The translations under genes were made by a program, and so were the position numbers. A model generated the notes under the pieces. It did not search any database and had not been told where the DNA came from. It saw nothing but the letters and a program-made list of their open reading frames with translations. A stretch of 64,000 bases of DNA from Bog-756 sp963769765 (GTDB lineage: Bacteria > Actinomycetota > Acidimicrobiia > Acidimicrobiales > RAAP-2), in contig CAVYNA010000002.1 in NCBI GenBank assembly GCA_963769765.1, forward strand, positions 209,999 through 273,998, read 5' to 3'. Shown piece by piece: positions 16,228 through 23,367 of the stretch (its first letter is position 1; the number at the start of each line of letters is the position of its first letter).

Positions 16228-16417
16228 CCCCAAGCGGACACCCTCGTGGTGGTGCCCGCGTCCCGGAGTTATACAGGTGATCCACCTCCTGGGCGAGGCG
16301 TCCGGGGGAACCTCCTCGGGAACGGGCCGTTTCAACAGGACGATCGGATGCACAAACCGCCACCCCATGCCCCATGGTGGCCCGGGCGACTGCTGCGTGG
16401 TCATGGAATCAGCAGTT

Positions 16418-16519
16418 ATAATTATGATGTTTATAGCGGATCCGAATACGAAACACCATAATTATGGTGGTTAATCGGTGCCAATCTGTGTGAGAGTTCC
16501 GCAGGACATGTATAATTAT
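16418..16519. promoter_or_regulatory. hipBA operator array: three ATAATTAT palindromes
   Basis: The 8-bp palindrome ATAATTAT occurs at 16418-16425, 16458-16465 and 16512-16519, the only AT-rich patches nearby. The middle copy sits in a perfect 16-bp palindrome CACCATAATTATGGTG (16454-16469). Spacings of 40 and 54 bp are close to 4 and 5 helical turns. They precede the XRE-type antitoxin gene and suit cooperative binding and looping by a HipB dimer. The remaining part of this 358-base gap (16204-16562) contains no gene I can support. Confidence 0.7.
16511..16516 (+). promoter_or_regulatory. -10 box of hipBA
   Basis: A perfect TATAAT overlaps the third operator palindrome, about 46 bases before the hipB ATG. 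No good -35 hexamer is visible at 17 bp. Binding of HipB here would block RNA polymerase. Confidence 0.55.
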
Positions 16520-16562
16520 GATGTGACACGATCGGATCCGCTCCATCCAATGAGGAGGGACG

Positions 16563-16880
16563 ATGCCACCAGTTGAGCCCGAAGTCGTCCTGGGAAGGAA
16601 CATACGGGCCCGAAGGCTCCAGGCCGGGCTTTCCCAGATCGCGCTGTCCGAGAAGGCGAACGTGTCGGTAGGAGCGTTGCAGCACCTTGAGCGGGGCGAG
16701 GGTGCGAGTACCCGCACGCTGACCCGCATCATTCACGCCCTTGGGGCCGAGAACTGGCTCGAACAGCTTGCACCGCCACCAGCTACGTTCAACCCGTTGC
16801 ACCTCCTCGAGGCTCGTACCCGAGAGGCGCACACCACGACCGCACCACGCGTCCGTCGTCGGGTGGAAGACACTCGGTGA
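16563..16880 (+). CDS. hipB: HipB-like XRE-family antitoxin
   Basis: A 105-residue DNA-binding antitoxin with one XRE helix-turn-helix: NIRARRLQAGLSQIALSEKA, then VSVGALQHLERGEGASTRTL (residues 13-54). The tail is basic and Thr/Arg-rich and may contact the toxin. ATG 16563 has GGAGG seven bases upstream. The stop overlaps the next gene by four bases (GTGA), so the kinase toxin is translationally coupled. It is expected to repress its own promoter through the upstream ATAATTAT sites. Confidence 0.9.
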   Translation: MPPVEPEVVLGRNIRARRLQAGLSQIALSEKANVSVGALQHLERGEGASTRTLTRIIHALGAENWLEQLAPPPATFNPLHLLEARTREAHTTTAPRVRRRVEDTR

Positions 16881-18190
16881 GCTACCAGTCGGTCGATGTC
16901 GTCGAGGTGTGGGCGTGGGATCGCCGCGTCGGCGCCGTCGCTCCTGACCCGGTGAGTGGAGTGTTGGTCTTCGCCTTCACTCCCGAGTGGGTCGCTGAAG
17001 GCATCGAGCTTGCCCCGCTCATGATGCCGCTGAGACCCGAGCCATACAGTTTCCCCGAACTCCCTCAACGGACCTACTACGGGTTGCCCGCGCTTCTGGC
17101 CGACGCACTTCCAGATGCATTTGGAAACGCGCTGGTCAATGCCTGGATGGCCGAGCAGGGCATCCCGCTCGGCGCCATCACCCCTCTCGATCGGCTTGCC
17201 TACGCCGCTGACCGTGCCCTGGGTGCTCTCGAGTTTCGCCCGCCAGCCCGCGACGTCAGTGACGAACCGCCCACAGCAGTCGCCCTCGCCGACTTGGTCC
17301 AGGCGGCCCGGCTCACCGTGCGGGGCGAGTTCGCCTCCGACGAGACGGCTCGGGCCGCCCTCCAGCAGCTCATTCAGGTGGGCACCAGCGCTGGCGGGGC
17401 TCGGGCCAAGGCCGTCGTCGCGTTCCACCCCGCGACCTACCAGGTGCGGTCGGCCTACGCTCCTCACGAGGACGGCTTCGAGCAGTGGTTGATCAAGCTC
17501 GACGGGGTCAGCGCGACCGGGCTTGACGGGCACGGGGACGGGCTGGGCGACAGCGCGCCGTATGGTCGAATCGAGCACGCTTACTGGCGAATGGCCACAG
17601 CTGCCGGGATCACCATGTCTGAGTGCCGGCTACTCGCCGAAGGACCTCGGCGGCATTTCATGACCCGCCGATTCGATCGAACGCAAGATGGAGGCAAGGT
17701 CCACCTTCTCTCCCTTTGCGCACTGGCCCACCTCGACTTCAACTTGATCGGCACCCACAGCTACGATCAGCTCCTCGGGGCAATCTCCGCGCTCGGCATG
17801 GAACCAAGCGCGCGGTCGGAGGCCTTCCGCCGCATGGTGTTCAATGTGGCCGGGGCCAATCACGACGACCACACCAAGAACATGGCTTTCTTGGCCACGC
17901 CCGCCGGGACTTGGTCCTTGGCACCCGCGTTCGACGTCACTCACGCCTACCGACGCGACAGCGAGTGGACGAGTCGACACTTGATGTCCGTCAATGGCCG
18001 CTTCGAGGGGATCACGCTCGACGATCTCTATGCGGTCGGAGAGCGCCACGAAGTCCCTGGTTACCGTCGCCTGGTCCGAGAGGTGTTCGACGCCGTTGAC
18101 CGGTGGCACGAGTTTGCCGCTCTGTCCGAGGTTCCTCGGGACATTGCCGAGAAGATCGCCACAGAACTGGACGGGTTCCGCCCTCGGTAG
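16877..18190 (+). CDS. hipA: HipA-family serine/threonine kinase toxin
   Basis: A 437-residue HipA-type kinase. Family members arrest translation by phosphorylating targets such as glutamyl-tRNA synthetase; the target here is unknown. An N-terminal subdomain (about 1-110, with ADALPDAFGN) precedes the glycine-rich ATP loop GTSAGGARAKAV (about 175), the lysine strand QWLIKLD, and HFMTRRFDR. The catalytic loop is NHDDHTKN (328-335, Asp330 and Lys334) and the metal-binding Asp353 is in APAFDVT. MSVNG follows. All catalytic residues are present and the length matches E. coli HipA, so the kinase should be active. Confidence 0.93.
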   Translation: MSYQSVDVVEVWAWDRRVGAVAPDPVSGVLVFAFTPEWVAEGIELAPLMMPLRPEPYSFPELPQRTYYGLPALLADALPDAFGNALVNAWMAEQGIPLGAITPLDRLAYAADRALGALEFRPPARDVSDEPPTAVALADLVQAARLTVRGEFASDETARAALQQLIQVGTSAGGARAKAVVAFHPATYQVRSAYAPHEDGFEQWLIKLDGVSATGLDGHGDGLGDSAPYGRIEHAYWRMATAAGITMSECRLLAEGPRRHFMTRRFDRTQDGGKVHLLSLCALAHLDFNLIGTHSYDQLLGAISALGMEPSARSEAFRRMVFNVAGANHDDHTKNMAFLATPAGTWSLAPAFDVTHAYRRDSEWTSRHLMSVNGRFEGITLDDLYAVGERHEVPGYRRLVREVFDAVDRWHEFAALSEVPRDIAEKIATELDGFRPR

Positions 18191-18473
18191 TCGCCCGCTC
18201 GACAGTGCTCGGAAGCGCAATCACCAGAACGTACGTCTGAGGCCGGCTGCAGACGTCTGGAAGCCGAGAGCCCACCCGGTATTCCTGTGTGAGTTGCGGA
18301 TGTCCGATGGACGGTCCAGGCACGGGGAAAGTGTTGACCATCGTCCAGGCGGTGGGCCTCGGCTCGCCCTTCCCGCCCTGGTCGGTGCCGGTGTCTATTG
18401 GATCCGGTGAGCAGGCAGACTTCACCAGAATCCTATGGTCCAGTAGTCCTTGGCCAGGACCTGCCGGTGGGCC

Positions 18474-18549
18474 TGGTGGGCCGTGCGAGTCTCGATCTCG
18501 CCACCTTGGGATTAAAAGTCCCCTGCTCTACCGGATGAGCTAACGGCCC
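18474..18549 (-). tRNA. tRNA-Lys (UUU anticodon), CCA encoded
   Basis: The minus strand folds as a full cloverleaf: acceptor GGGCCGT pairs perfectly with ACGGCCC, D-stem GCTC/GAGC, anticodon loop CTTTTAA giving anticodon UUU, and T-stem GCGAG/CTCGC with loop ATCGAGA. The discriminator A is followed by a genomic CCA at 18474-18476. The outer anticodon-stem pair is a G-A mismatch and the T-loop begins with A. The 3' end faces the toxin-antitoxin patch, where tRNA-targeting elements would integrate. Confidence 0.97.
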
Positions 18550-18562
18550 GCCGAGAAAGCTA

Positions 18563-18577
18563 TCGCCCTTCGGGCGA
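18563..18577 (-). terminator. Hairpin between lipoprotein gene and tRNA-Lys
   Basis: On the minus strand TCGCCC-GAA-GGGCGA forms a 6-bp GC-rich stem with a three-base loop, followed by TAGCTTTCT. It could end the lipoprotein transcript before tRNA-Lys. Confidence 0.45.
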
Positions 18578-18724
18578 CGGTGATCGGGTGCCGACTGCCG
18601 TGTCGCGCCGATCCCACTGCACCGACCGGGGCGGGCCCCGACCCCGGTTCGGACCTCACACGGCGGGACACGGCGAGCGTCGCGCGACGAGCTCGCGCCG
18701 GATCGTCCGGCGCGTTGAACCCGC

Positions 18725-19759
18725 CTACGATCGACCCGGCGCGATCGCCACCGCCGAGGGCTGGTTCCCGACGGTGACCCTGCCGAGGACGGTGCCGGTC
18801 GCGAGGTCGACGTGGACCAGCGTGCCGTCACCTCCACACACCCATGCGGTCGACCCGACCGGCGAGAGTGCGATCGCCTCTGCCGTCGTCCCGATCGCGA
18901 TGGGCTGACCGGGGCGGAGGGTCGCGAGCTCGATGGGTGTCACGGAGTCGCCGCCACTCACGTAGGCCGACCCCACGTTCGACAGACCGGCGATGCCGGT
19001 CGGATTGCCGGCGACCCCGATCGCCGGTTCCGGCGTCATCGTCGCGAGGTTGATCGGAGTGACCACGCTCGTCTGGAAGTCGGCGACCAGGGCGGTGGCA
19101 CCGGACGGCGTCACGAAGACGGCGGAGGGCTCGGATCCGGCGAGGACCGGTGGCCGGGGCACGAGCGAGGGGACGGCGATCGGGGTCACGGCGGCGTCCT
19201 CGAAGTCGGCGACGAGCGCGAGGTCGCCGTGCGGCGAGAACGCGATGGCCACCGGTTGGCGCCCGACGGCGATGGGCCGACCGGCCACCATCGATGGCAA
19301 CGACACCGGCGTCACCGTGTTGTCCCCGAAGTTCGCGACGAGTGCGAGGGTTCCCGACGGCGAGATCGCGACGGCATCGGGCTCGAGGCCGACGGTGAGC
19401 TGGCGCGTCACGGTGCCCGACGCCACGTCGACCTCGGTCAGCTGGTCGACGCCCTTGTCGGCGACGAGCAGGGACTTCCCGTCGGGGGTCACGGCGAGCG
19501 CCGCGGGCAGCGTGCCGGTCGTGATCGGAGCGAGCGCCCGCGAGGTGCCGGTGTCCACGACCGCCACCGTCGTGCCGGGGTTGGCGACGCTCGCGCCGTT
19601 CGCCACGTACGCCGTGGCCGCGGTCGGTGAGGCGACCGCCGAACCCGATCCGCAGCCGGCGAGCCCCCAGGCGGTCCCCGCGACCAGCACGGCGGCCAGC
19701 AGCTGGGTCCGCGACCCGGCTGCTGGCAGCTTCAGTGCGCGGTGGGGTCGGGGCGGCAT
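18725..19759 (-). CDS. Secreted lipoprotein, YVTN-type seven-blade beta-propeller
   Basis: A 344-residue predicted lipoprotein. A signal peptide with hydrophobic core LLAAVLVAGTAWG ends in the lipobox LAGC. The rest consists of about seven ~40-residue repeats of the pattern xxAVAxSPxGxLALVADF..VTPIxL, a YVTN/NHL-like beta-propeller. It probably sits on the outer face of the membrane as a binding scaffold; the ligand is unknown. ATG 19759 is chosen over GTG 19777 because TACTAT lies exactly seven bases before it. A 12-bp tandem repeat lies just upstream. Confidence 0.88.
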   Translation of the reverse strand: MPPRPHRALKLPAAGSRTQLLAAVLVAGTAWGLAGCGSGSAVASPTAATAYVANGASVANPGTTVAVVDTGTSRALAPITTGTLPAALAVTPDGKSLLVADKGVDQLTEVDVASGTVTRQLTVGLEPDAVAISPSGTLALVANFGDNTVTPVSLPSMVAGRPIAVGRQPVAIAFSPHGDLALVADFEDAAVTPIAVPSLVPRPPVLAGSEPSAVFVTPSGATALVADFQTSVVTPINLATMTPEPAIGVAGNPTGIAGLSNVGSAYVSGGDSVTPIELATLRPGQPIAIGTTAEAIALSPVGSTAWVCGGDGTLVHVDLATGTVLGRVTVGNQPSAVAIAPGRS

Positions 19760-19766
19760 CGGGGAG

Positions 19767-19772
19767 ATAGTA
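19767..19772 (-). promoter_or_regulatory. -10 box of a leaderless lipoprotein mRNA
   Basis: TACTAT (read 19772 to 19767) plus seven bases leads to ATG 19759. The -35 position falls inside the 12-bp tandem repeat. Confidence 0.5.
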
Positions 19773-19781
19773 CGCACTCGG

Positions 19782-19829
19782 CCGGCACAGACTCCGGCAC
19801 AGACTCCGGCACAGACTCCGGCACAGACT
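19782..19829. repeat. Four perfect 12-bp tandem repeats (CCGGCACAGACT)
   Basis: Four identical units at 19782, 19794, 19806 and 19818 are followed by a partial fifth (CCGGC). The tract begins 10 bases upstream of the lipoprotein -10 box, so it spans its -35 region. It is intergenic: the next gene ends at 19905. Confidence 0.95.
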
Positions 19830-19904
19830 CCGGCGCCGACGGGTCGGCAGCGTGAGCCCGCGGTGGCGGACGGCGGCGCGGGACGGCCGCGTCAGCCTGC
19901 CGCG

Positions 19905-21344
19905 TCAGCCCTTCGAGCAGGCTGCTCCAGGCTCGTCGGCTGCACCTCGCCACCCGGGCAGATCGGTCACCGGAAAGAAGTCACCGGTCGACGTGTCCTG
20001 CTCGTAAGGAACCGGTGGCGGCTTGCCACCGGCGAGCTCGGTCACCGCGCCGAGCAGCAGATCGACGTCTCCGAGCGACGTCCCGAGCCCGGCCGACGCA
20101 CGCACCGCGCCGGGAATTCCGCGGTGATCGCCCCGCAGCAGCCCCGCTCGGTAGGCGTTGACTTCCGGCTCCCCGAGCCCGAGCAGCCGGATGACGTAGG
20201 GATGGGCGCAGAAGCAGCCGTGGCGGACCGCGATCCCGAACTCGGCGCTCAGGCGTGCCGCGACGAGCGCGTGGTGCATCCCCTCGATGGTGAAGGCGGC
20301 AACCGGCAAGGTCTCGGGACGGTCGTCGCCGGAGACCGACCCGTGGGGCCCGAGCAGGGTGACCCCGTCGATCTCACGGAGTCCGGCATGCATCGCCTCG
20401 GACAGCACGAGCTCGTGCTCGCGGATGGGACCCCACCCGATCTGTCGGAGCTGGTCGATGGCCGCGTGCAACGCGATCGCGCCGAGCACGTTGGGCGAGC
20501 CGGCCTCCTCGCGGTCGGGAGGAGCGGTCCAGACCACCTCGTCGAGGTCGACCAGATCGACTGCGCCACCGCCGGCGAGGAAGGGATCGCCACTCTCGAA
20601 GAGTGCACGCGGTCCGACGAGCGCGCCGGACCCGAAGGGTGCGTAGAGCTTGTGGCCACTGAACGCCACGAAGTCCGCGGTGCGGGGCAGCGGCCGGTGC
20701 GGCGCCAGCTGGGCCGCGTCGACCACGACCGCGATGCTCCGTTCGTGGGCGGCCGCGATGATTGCGTCGATCGGGGGGAGCCAACCCGTCACGTTGGACG
20801 CGCCGGTGACGGCGAGCAGCGCGGGCCGGCGGGGCCCCGCGTCGAGGGCGCCGCACACATCGTCCACGGTGAACGTGCCCGCCGACGTGCACTCGACGTA
20901 GCGCCGCTCGGCAACCCGTCCCCAGGGGAGCAGGTTTGCGTGGTGCTCGACGACTGTCGTGACGACGACGTCGTCCGGCGCGAGACGGAGCCGGTAGACG
21001 AGATGGTTGATCGCCTCCGTCGTATTGCGACAGAGGATGGCCACGTCGGTGCCGTCGGGATCCCGGCCGGCGAACTCGAGGATGGAGCGTCTCGCCTCCT
21101 CGTACGCGGTGGTCGAGCGTCGCGACCGGAAGCCGGCGCCGCGGTGGACGCTCGAGTACCAAGGGAGGAACGACTCGACGGCCGCTGCTGCGGCAGGGTG
21201 GGCCTGGGTCGACGCGGCCTGGTCGAGCTCGACCGCGAGGCGCTCGGTTCCGTCGACGCAGGGGACGAGCTGCCCCGCACCGACGAGGGTTGCGAGTGCG
21301 GCTCCGGCAGCTGCCGGTCGGGCGGCGGCGTCTTCGGTGGTCAC
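19905..21344 (-). CDS. Class V aminotransferase / cysteine desulfurase-like PLP enzyme
   Basis: A 479-residue PLP enzyme of the SufS/CsdA-like class V group. The PLP-binding lysine is K232 in AFSGHKLYAPFGSG; upstream lie CRNTTEAINHLVY, EHHANLLPW and VDAAQLAPHRP, all typical active-site strands. The desulfurase-type loop is RHGCFCAHPYV with Cys377 and Cys379. The divergence from the usual single-Cys loop leaves open whether it is a true cysteine desulfurase or a related lyase/epimerase. Start is GTG 21344. No iron-sulfur scaffold genes are adjacent, so it is not part of a suf operon here. Confidence 0.9.
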   Translation of the reverse strand: MTTEDAAARPAAAGAALATLVGAGQLVPCVDGTERLAVELDQAASTQAHPAAAAAVESFLPWYSSVHRGAGFRSRRSTTAYEEARRSILEFAGRDPDGTDVAILCRNTTEAINHLVYRLRLAPDDVVVTTVVEHHANLLPWGRVAERRYVECTSAGTFTVDDVCGALDAGPRRPALLAVTGASNVTGWLPPIDAIIAAAHERSIAVVVDAAQLAPHRPLPRTADFVAFSGHKLYAPFGSGALVGPRALFESGDPFLAGGGAVDLVDLDEVVWTAPPDREEAGSPNVLGAIALHAAIDQLRQIGWGPIREHELVLSEAMHAGLREIDGVTLLGPHGSVSGDDRPETLPVAAFTIEGMHHALVAARLSAEFGIAVRHGCFCAHPYVIRLLGLGEPEVNAYRAGLLRGDHRGIPGAVRASAGLGTSLGDVDLLLGAVTELAGGKPPPVPYEQDTSTGDFFPVTDLPGWRGAADEPGAACSKG

Positions 21345-21378
21345 GGGATCACCCTACGGTCCCCCACGGGTCCGGAGC

Positions 21379-21384
21379 TACGCT
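21379..21384 (+). promoter_or_regulatory. -10 box of a leaderless zinc-ribbon mRNA
   Basis: TACGCT plus seven bases leads to ATG 21392. Confidence 0.5.
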
Positions 21385-21391
21385 CGCGCCG

Positions 21392-21700
21392 ATGACGAGC
21401 ACCGCCGAGACCGACGGACGAACTTCTGAGACCGACCGACCCGCCGCCGGCACCGGCAGCCCCATCGGAGATGCAGACGGCCCCGCGGGCGCGTCGGAGC
21501 GCACCGTCGACGAGGTGGAGCGCCTGCTCGACGCGGTCGACGCCGCACTCGTCCGCCTCGACGTCGGGACCTATGCGACCTGTTCGGCGTGCGGTGGCCC
21601 GATCAGCGACTCGTACCACGGGGCCGACCCCACCGCGACGACGTGCGGGCGCTGCGAGGTCCCTCCCACCGATCAGTCGACCAGCCACCCGGTCGACTGA
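21392..21700 (+). CDS. Small DksA/TraR-like zinc-ribbon protein
   Basis: A 102-residue protein. A low-complexity N-terminus (about 35 residues) is followed by a helix VDEVERLLDAVDAALVRLDVGTY and a four-cysteine zinc ribbon, CSACGGPIS then CGRCE (about 67-90). The helix-ribbon layout is that of truncated DksA/TraR proteins, which bind RNA polymerase, but the coiled-coil tip is absent, so the role is uncertain. ATG 21392 is supported by TACGCT (21379-21384) seven bases upstream. Confidence 0.82.
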   Translation: MTSTAETDGRTSETDRPAAGTGSPIGDADGPAGASERTVDEVERLLDAVDAALVRLDVGTYATCSACGGPISDSYHGADPTATTCGRCEVPPTDQSTSHPVD

Positions 21701-21731
21701 TCGCAACCGGGCCCCTGCCCGGGTGCGGTGG

Positions 21732-22148
21732 TTACTTCTTCGTCTCCCAGAAGATCGTGTCGATCTCGGCGATCTGGCCGAGGAGGCGGTCGGCGACGGC
21801 GACGTCCCAGGTCTTCTTGGACTCGCCAGCGGACTTGGTCGCCTTCCAGAACAGGTCATGGAGCTGCGGGTGCTTCTCCAGGTGGTCGGGCTTGAAGTAG
21901 TCGGTCCACAGGACCCAGAGGTGGTGCTTGACCAGGTCGGCCCGCTCCTCCTTGATGAGGGTCGCGCGGATCTTGAACGACTCGTCGTCCGAGGCGTTCG
22001 CCTTCTCCATGGTGGCCTTGACCGACTCGGCTTCGATGCGGGCCTGCGCGGGGTCGTAGACGCCGCACGGGAGGTCGCAGTGGGCGTGGACGGGCCCGGG
22101 CGGGCTGAGCCGGTCGACGAGGACGAGCAGGTGGTCCGCGATTCGCAT
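21732..22148 (-). CDS. sodN: Nickel superoxide dismutase (SodN) precursor
   Basis: A 138-residue precursor of Ni-SOD, which dismutates superoxide with a nickel centre held by the N-terminal hook. The hook HCDLPCGVYDP starts at residue 23, so cleavage after Ala22 exposes His1, Cys2 and Cys6 (mature numbering) and leaves a 116-residue four-helix subunit, the usual size. The pro-sequence is removed by SodX, encoded divergently. ATG 22148 has AAAGGAG nine bases upstream. Classic Ni-SODs are cytoplasmic and nickel-regulated; I see no clear Nur box here. Confidence 0.97.
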   Translation of the reverse strand: MRIADHLLVLVDRLSPPGPVHAHCDLPCGVYDPAQARIEAESVKATMEKANASDDESFKIRATLIKEERADLVKHHLWVLWTDYFKPDHLEKHPQLHDLFWKATKSAGESKKTWDVAVADRLLGQIAEIDTIFWETKK

Positions 22149-22321
22149 GGGCGGGGCTCCTTTGTGCAATTCGAGCGGTGGTCGCCGTCCACCCGGTCTC
22201 GCGTCCGGACGGCGGGTGGTACACACTCTGACGTGCTGCGGTTGGAGGCAACCTTACCCAGCTTCGGCCCTGGTCGGTTCGGGTGGGCCGGGGCGCTGAC
22301 GCCGCGCGGACGGCCCGTGGC
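22149..22321. other. sodN-sodX intergenic region with inverted repeats
   Basis: The spacer holds an inverted repeat CCACCCG/CGGGTGG (22189-22195 and 22213-22219), a GTCCGGAC palindrome between its arms, and GGTTG-GAGG-CAACC near 22240. These could be regulator sites or leader hairpins for the divergent pair; none matches a regulator I can name. Confidence 0.3.
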
Positions 22322-22768
22322 GTGACGGTGGGGCACCACCGCCTCCAGCGCCACGGTCTCGGCGTGTTCTGTGCCGGCCTCGGGCTCGGGCTCGGCGTCG
22401 CCATCGTCCACCGATCGTTCCGACGGGTCGAGGTGAACGGGCGATCGATGGTCCCCGCACTCTTCCCCGGTGACCGCCTCCTCGTGCTCCGCGCACCGTT
22501 CGGATATCAGCCCTGGCCGCGACCGGGGACCGTCGTGGCGGTGCGGGACCCGCGGGACCCGACCCGCACCCTGGTCAAGCGGGTGTCGGCCGTCGACCGG
22601 TCGGCGGGGACCTTCGAGGTGCTCGGCGACGCACCCGCAAGCTCCGACAGCCGCGTCTTCGGACCCCTGTACCGCGCGTCGCTCGAGGGTCGCGCGCTCT
22701 ATCGATACGCCCCCGCCATGCGGAGCGGGCCCGTGCCGCGGCCCACCGAGTACCATCGGAGCCGATGA
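22322..22768 (+). CDS. sodX: Nickel-type SOD maturation protease (SodX), signal peptidase I-like
   Basis: A 148-residue S26-family serine protease that removes the SodN pro-peptide. A short hydrophobic segment GVFCAGLGLGLGVAIV (residues 14-29) precedes the nucleophile motif GRSMVPALFPGD (Ser42). The general-base lysine is K86 in TLVKRV, followed by the box with GDAPASSDSR. GTG 22322 is a compromise; GTG 22283 is in frame and would add 13 residues. The stop overlaps the next gene by four bases (ATGA). It is transcribed away from sodN rather than in tandem with it. Confidence 0.9.
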   Translation: MTVGHHRLQRHGLGVFCAGLGLGLGVAIVHRSFRRVEVNGRSMVPALFPGDRLLVLRAPFGYQPWPRPGTVVAVRDPRDPTRTLVKRVSAVDRSAGTFEVLGDAPASSDSRVFGPLYRASLEGRALYRYAPAMRSGPVPRPTEYHRSR

Positions 22769-23301
22769 CAAGCGGAGAGGACGACCTGAGCCGCCTGCTC
22801 ACCGGCACGTACCTCGACGGCATCGGCGAGCGTCCGCTGGAGGAGATCCGTGCCATGCGGGCCGAGTGCCAGCACGCGGAGGTCGAGCTGTCGTACCTCC
22901 GCCGCCTCGTGCAGGGCAGGCTCGACATCGTCCACGCCTACCTCGACCGTCCGGAAGGAGGTGCTCCCGACCTGGCCGCGCTCGTGGACAACCTGCCGGG
23001 CATCCTCGCCGGTCCGGGCCGTCCGTCCGGTCCGGGTCACCTGCCGATGCTGCACACGCCGGACACCGAGGAGTCGGAGCTCACCGCCGAGCTCGACGCC
23101 ATCCTCGATGCTGAAGCCATCGGGACGCTCGGGGAACTGGATCCGGCCGCGCTCCGCGACGTCGCGACGGGACTCGAAGCACTCGAGCGACGGATCTCGA
23201 TCGATCGGCGTGCCCTGCACGAGCGGATCGACGCGCTCCAGGCCGAGCTCGTCGAACGGCACAAGTCGGGCAGGGCGTCGGTCGACGGCCTGCTCACGTG
23301 A
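22765..23301 (+). CDS. rsiG: RsiG-type c-di-GMP-responsive anti-sigma factor
   Basis: A 178-residue, mostly helical protein. Residues E39, S43, R46, Q50 and D54 exactly match the E(X)3S(X)2R(X)3Q(X)3D motif by which RsiG binds cyclic di-GMP. A second copy occurs near the C-terminus as E141, S145, R148, H152 and D156, with His in place of Gln. This is the two-motif antiparallel coiled-coil layout of Streptomyces RsiG, which holds the sigma factor WhiG when c-di-GMP is bound. Sigma partner and c-di-GMP enzymes are not in the window. ATG 22765 overlaps the sodX stop, so translation is coupled. Confidence 0.85.
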   Translation: MTSGEDDLSRLLTGTYLDGIGERPLEEIRAMRAECQHAEVELSYLRRLVQGRLDIVHAYLDRPEGGAPDLAALVDNLPGILAGPGRPSGPGHLPMLHTPDTEESELTAELDAILDAEAIGTLGELDPAALRDVATGLEALERRISIDRRALHERIDALQAELVERHKSGRASVDGLLT

Positions 23302-23367
23302 GTCCTTCGGGCTTCTCCGGCAGCGCCGGCCCGGCGACCTGGCGGCGATGAGTCCGGGAAACGGCCG

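Noticed and set aside
16365..16385. Sequence resembling the tRNA-Lys 3' end (TGGTGGCCCGGGCG versus TGGTGGGCCGTGCG) as an attachment site
   Set aside because: Only 14 bases with two mismatches in GC-rich DNA; not distinguishable from chance.
19732..19953. 73-codon minus-strand frame containing repeated Ser-Val-Pro-Glu
   Set aside because: It is only a reading of the 12-bp tandem repeat and overlaps both the lipoprotein start and the desulfurase end; no start signal supports it.
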